The notes below the pieces were generated by a model that worked only from the letters and a program-made list of their open reading frames with translations, was not told the DNA's origin and ran no database searches. A stretch of 5,386 nt of DNA from Candidatus Pacearchaeota archaeon (lineage in GTDB: Archaea > Nanobdellota > Nanobdellia > Pacearchaeales > GW2011-AR1). The position numbers were made by a program, and so were the translations under genes. The stretch lies in contig RFLC01000225.1 in NCBI GenBank assembly GCA_003694055.1, forward strand, positions 1-5,386. The letters are read 5' to 3'. Positions 4,954 to 5,386 of the stretch are shown here, in pieces (position 1 is the stretch's first letter; each line of letters starts with the position of its first letter).

Positions 4954-5386
4954 TTAACAAATATTTCTCGTTGGAACGTGTGTCGTTTGATAAACGCAGC
5001 TTATTTCTTTGTTCGCTAAACCATCTTGGCCAGTACTTTCGAAAGTTTGCGTGGATTGGAACATTGTCAACGCGCCAGCAGGAACGTTGGCAGAGCGTTC
5101 GGCGCTAGCAATAATGTTCTGCGGACCTTGATCGACGGCAAAGAAGTTTATCTTCAGCCCAAACACTCCTGAAACACTGGAGTCAAAGTTATGCACATAT
5201 GCAGTGCAAACAACTTGCCGTTGCGTGCAAACATCTCCTTCTTGCGCTAAGCAATTGTTAACTGAGGATGTGTTCTCAATTGAATAGGAGATTTGTTGTT
5301 CACATTGAGGGTTAGAGTTCGTTGAGGAACCTGAGGAAGAGCTCGAAGATGAACTACCCTCGTTTGTGCCTGCGTTTTGTTGTTGA
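4954..5386 (-). CDS. Ser-rich, Cys-containing protein, probably secreted or surface-attached (5' partial)
   Basis: The minus-strand frame ending in TAA at 4954-4956 stays open without a stop to the window edge, giving the last 143 residues. A GTG at 5196 is only an internal Val codon, and the true start lies beyond 5386. The visible part begins with Gln/Asn and a run of eight Ser (linker, residues 11-18), then a C-terminal domain with six Cys at 28, 45, 53, 60, 130 and 143, beta-prone stretches (VFGLKINFFAVD, ALTMFQSTQTFES) and the ending HVPTRNIC. A Ser linker before a Cys-paired beta domain is typical of exported proteins, and I recall DPANN archaeal surface proteins with a similar end (a late Cys-x-Tyr, then PT-(K/R)-x2-C), but the family is not certain. 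An upstream signal peptide or membrane segment is expected outside the window. Confidence 0.8.
   Translation of the reverse strand, partial: QQQNAGTNEGSSSSSSSSGSSTNSNPQCEQQISYSIENTSSVNNCLAQEGDVCTQRQVVCTAYVHNFDSSVSGVFGLKINFFAVDQGPQNIIASAERSANVPAGALTMFQSTQTFESTGQDGLANKEISCVYQTTHVPTRNIC

Noticed and set aside
1..5386. CRISPR array, insertion sequence, prophage or defence system
   Set aside because: There are no regularly spaced direct repeats with unique spacers, no transposase or integrase motifs, and no terminal inverted repeats. The only tandem repeats are coding.

Overview
The window looks like a piece of an archaeal chromosome, most likely from a small-genome DPANN-type lineage (Diapherotrites/Micrarchaeota-like is a guess). 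The clearest sign is an 84-residue archaeal RNA polymerase subunit L (Rpo11) at 3587..3841. Archaeal TATA boxes centred 25 to 28 bases ahead of ATG codons agree with this, as do a Cys4 zinc-ribbon microprotein and a winged-helix protein of a kind common in these archaea. No Shine-Dalgarno sequences decide any start. The TATA spacing predicts that most transcripts here are leaderless.

Layout. Bases 1-1425 (+) are the 3' part of a gene for a probably extracellular protein with ten Asp/Cys repeats resembling calcium-binding loops. Converging on it is a minus-strand pair with a 4-base ATGA overlap: a winged-helix protein with a nuclease-like C-terminal domain (2322..3260), then an NAD-dependent sugar epimerase/dehydratase (1453..2325). 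Next come a 326-base gene-free spacer with several hairpins and a GC-rich island, rpoL on the minus strand, and a 567-base gene-free gap with a second GC-rich island. A divergent pair follows, in which one 49-base spacer with a single near-symmetric AT element appears to drive a 53-residue zinc ribbon (minus) and an 82-residue unknown protein (plus). The window ends with the 3' part of a minus-strand gene (4954..5386) for a Ser-rich, Cys-containing, probably secreted protein. Its 5' end lies outside the window, and it converges on the 82-residue gene across a spacer holding a perfect 8-bp hairpin.

Functionally this is a mixed neighbourhood and not one visible pathway. It has two probable surface or secreted proteins at the edges, one sugar-nucleotide enzyme that could feed cell-surface glycosylation, core transcription (RpoL), and small nucleic-acid-binding or unknown proteins. 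No tRNA, rRNA, CRISPR array, insertion sequence or phage gene was recognised. The most interesting items are the very regular 4-Cys repeats of the first protein, the shared bidirectional leaderless promoter, and the two gene-free stretches flanking rpoL, which may hold unannotated structured RNAs.
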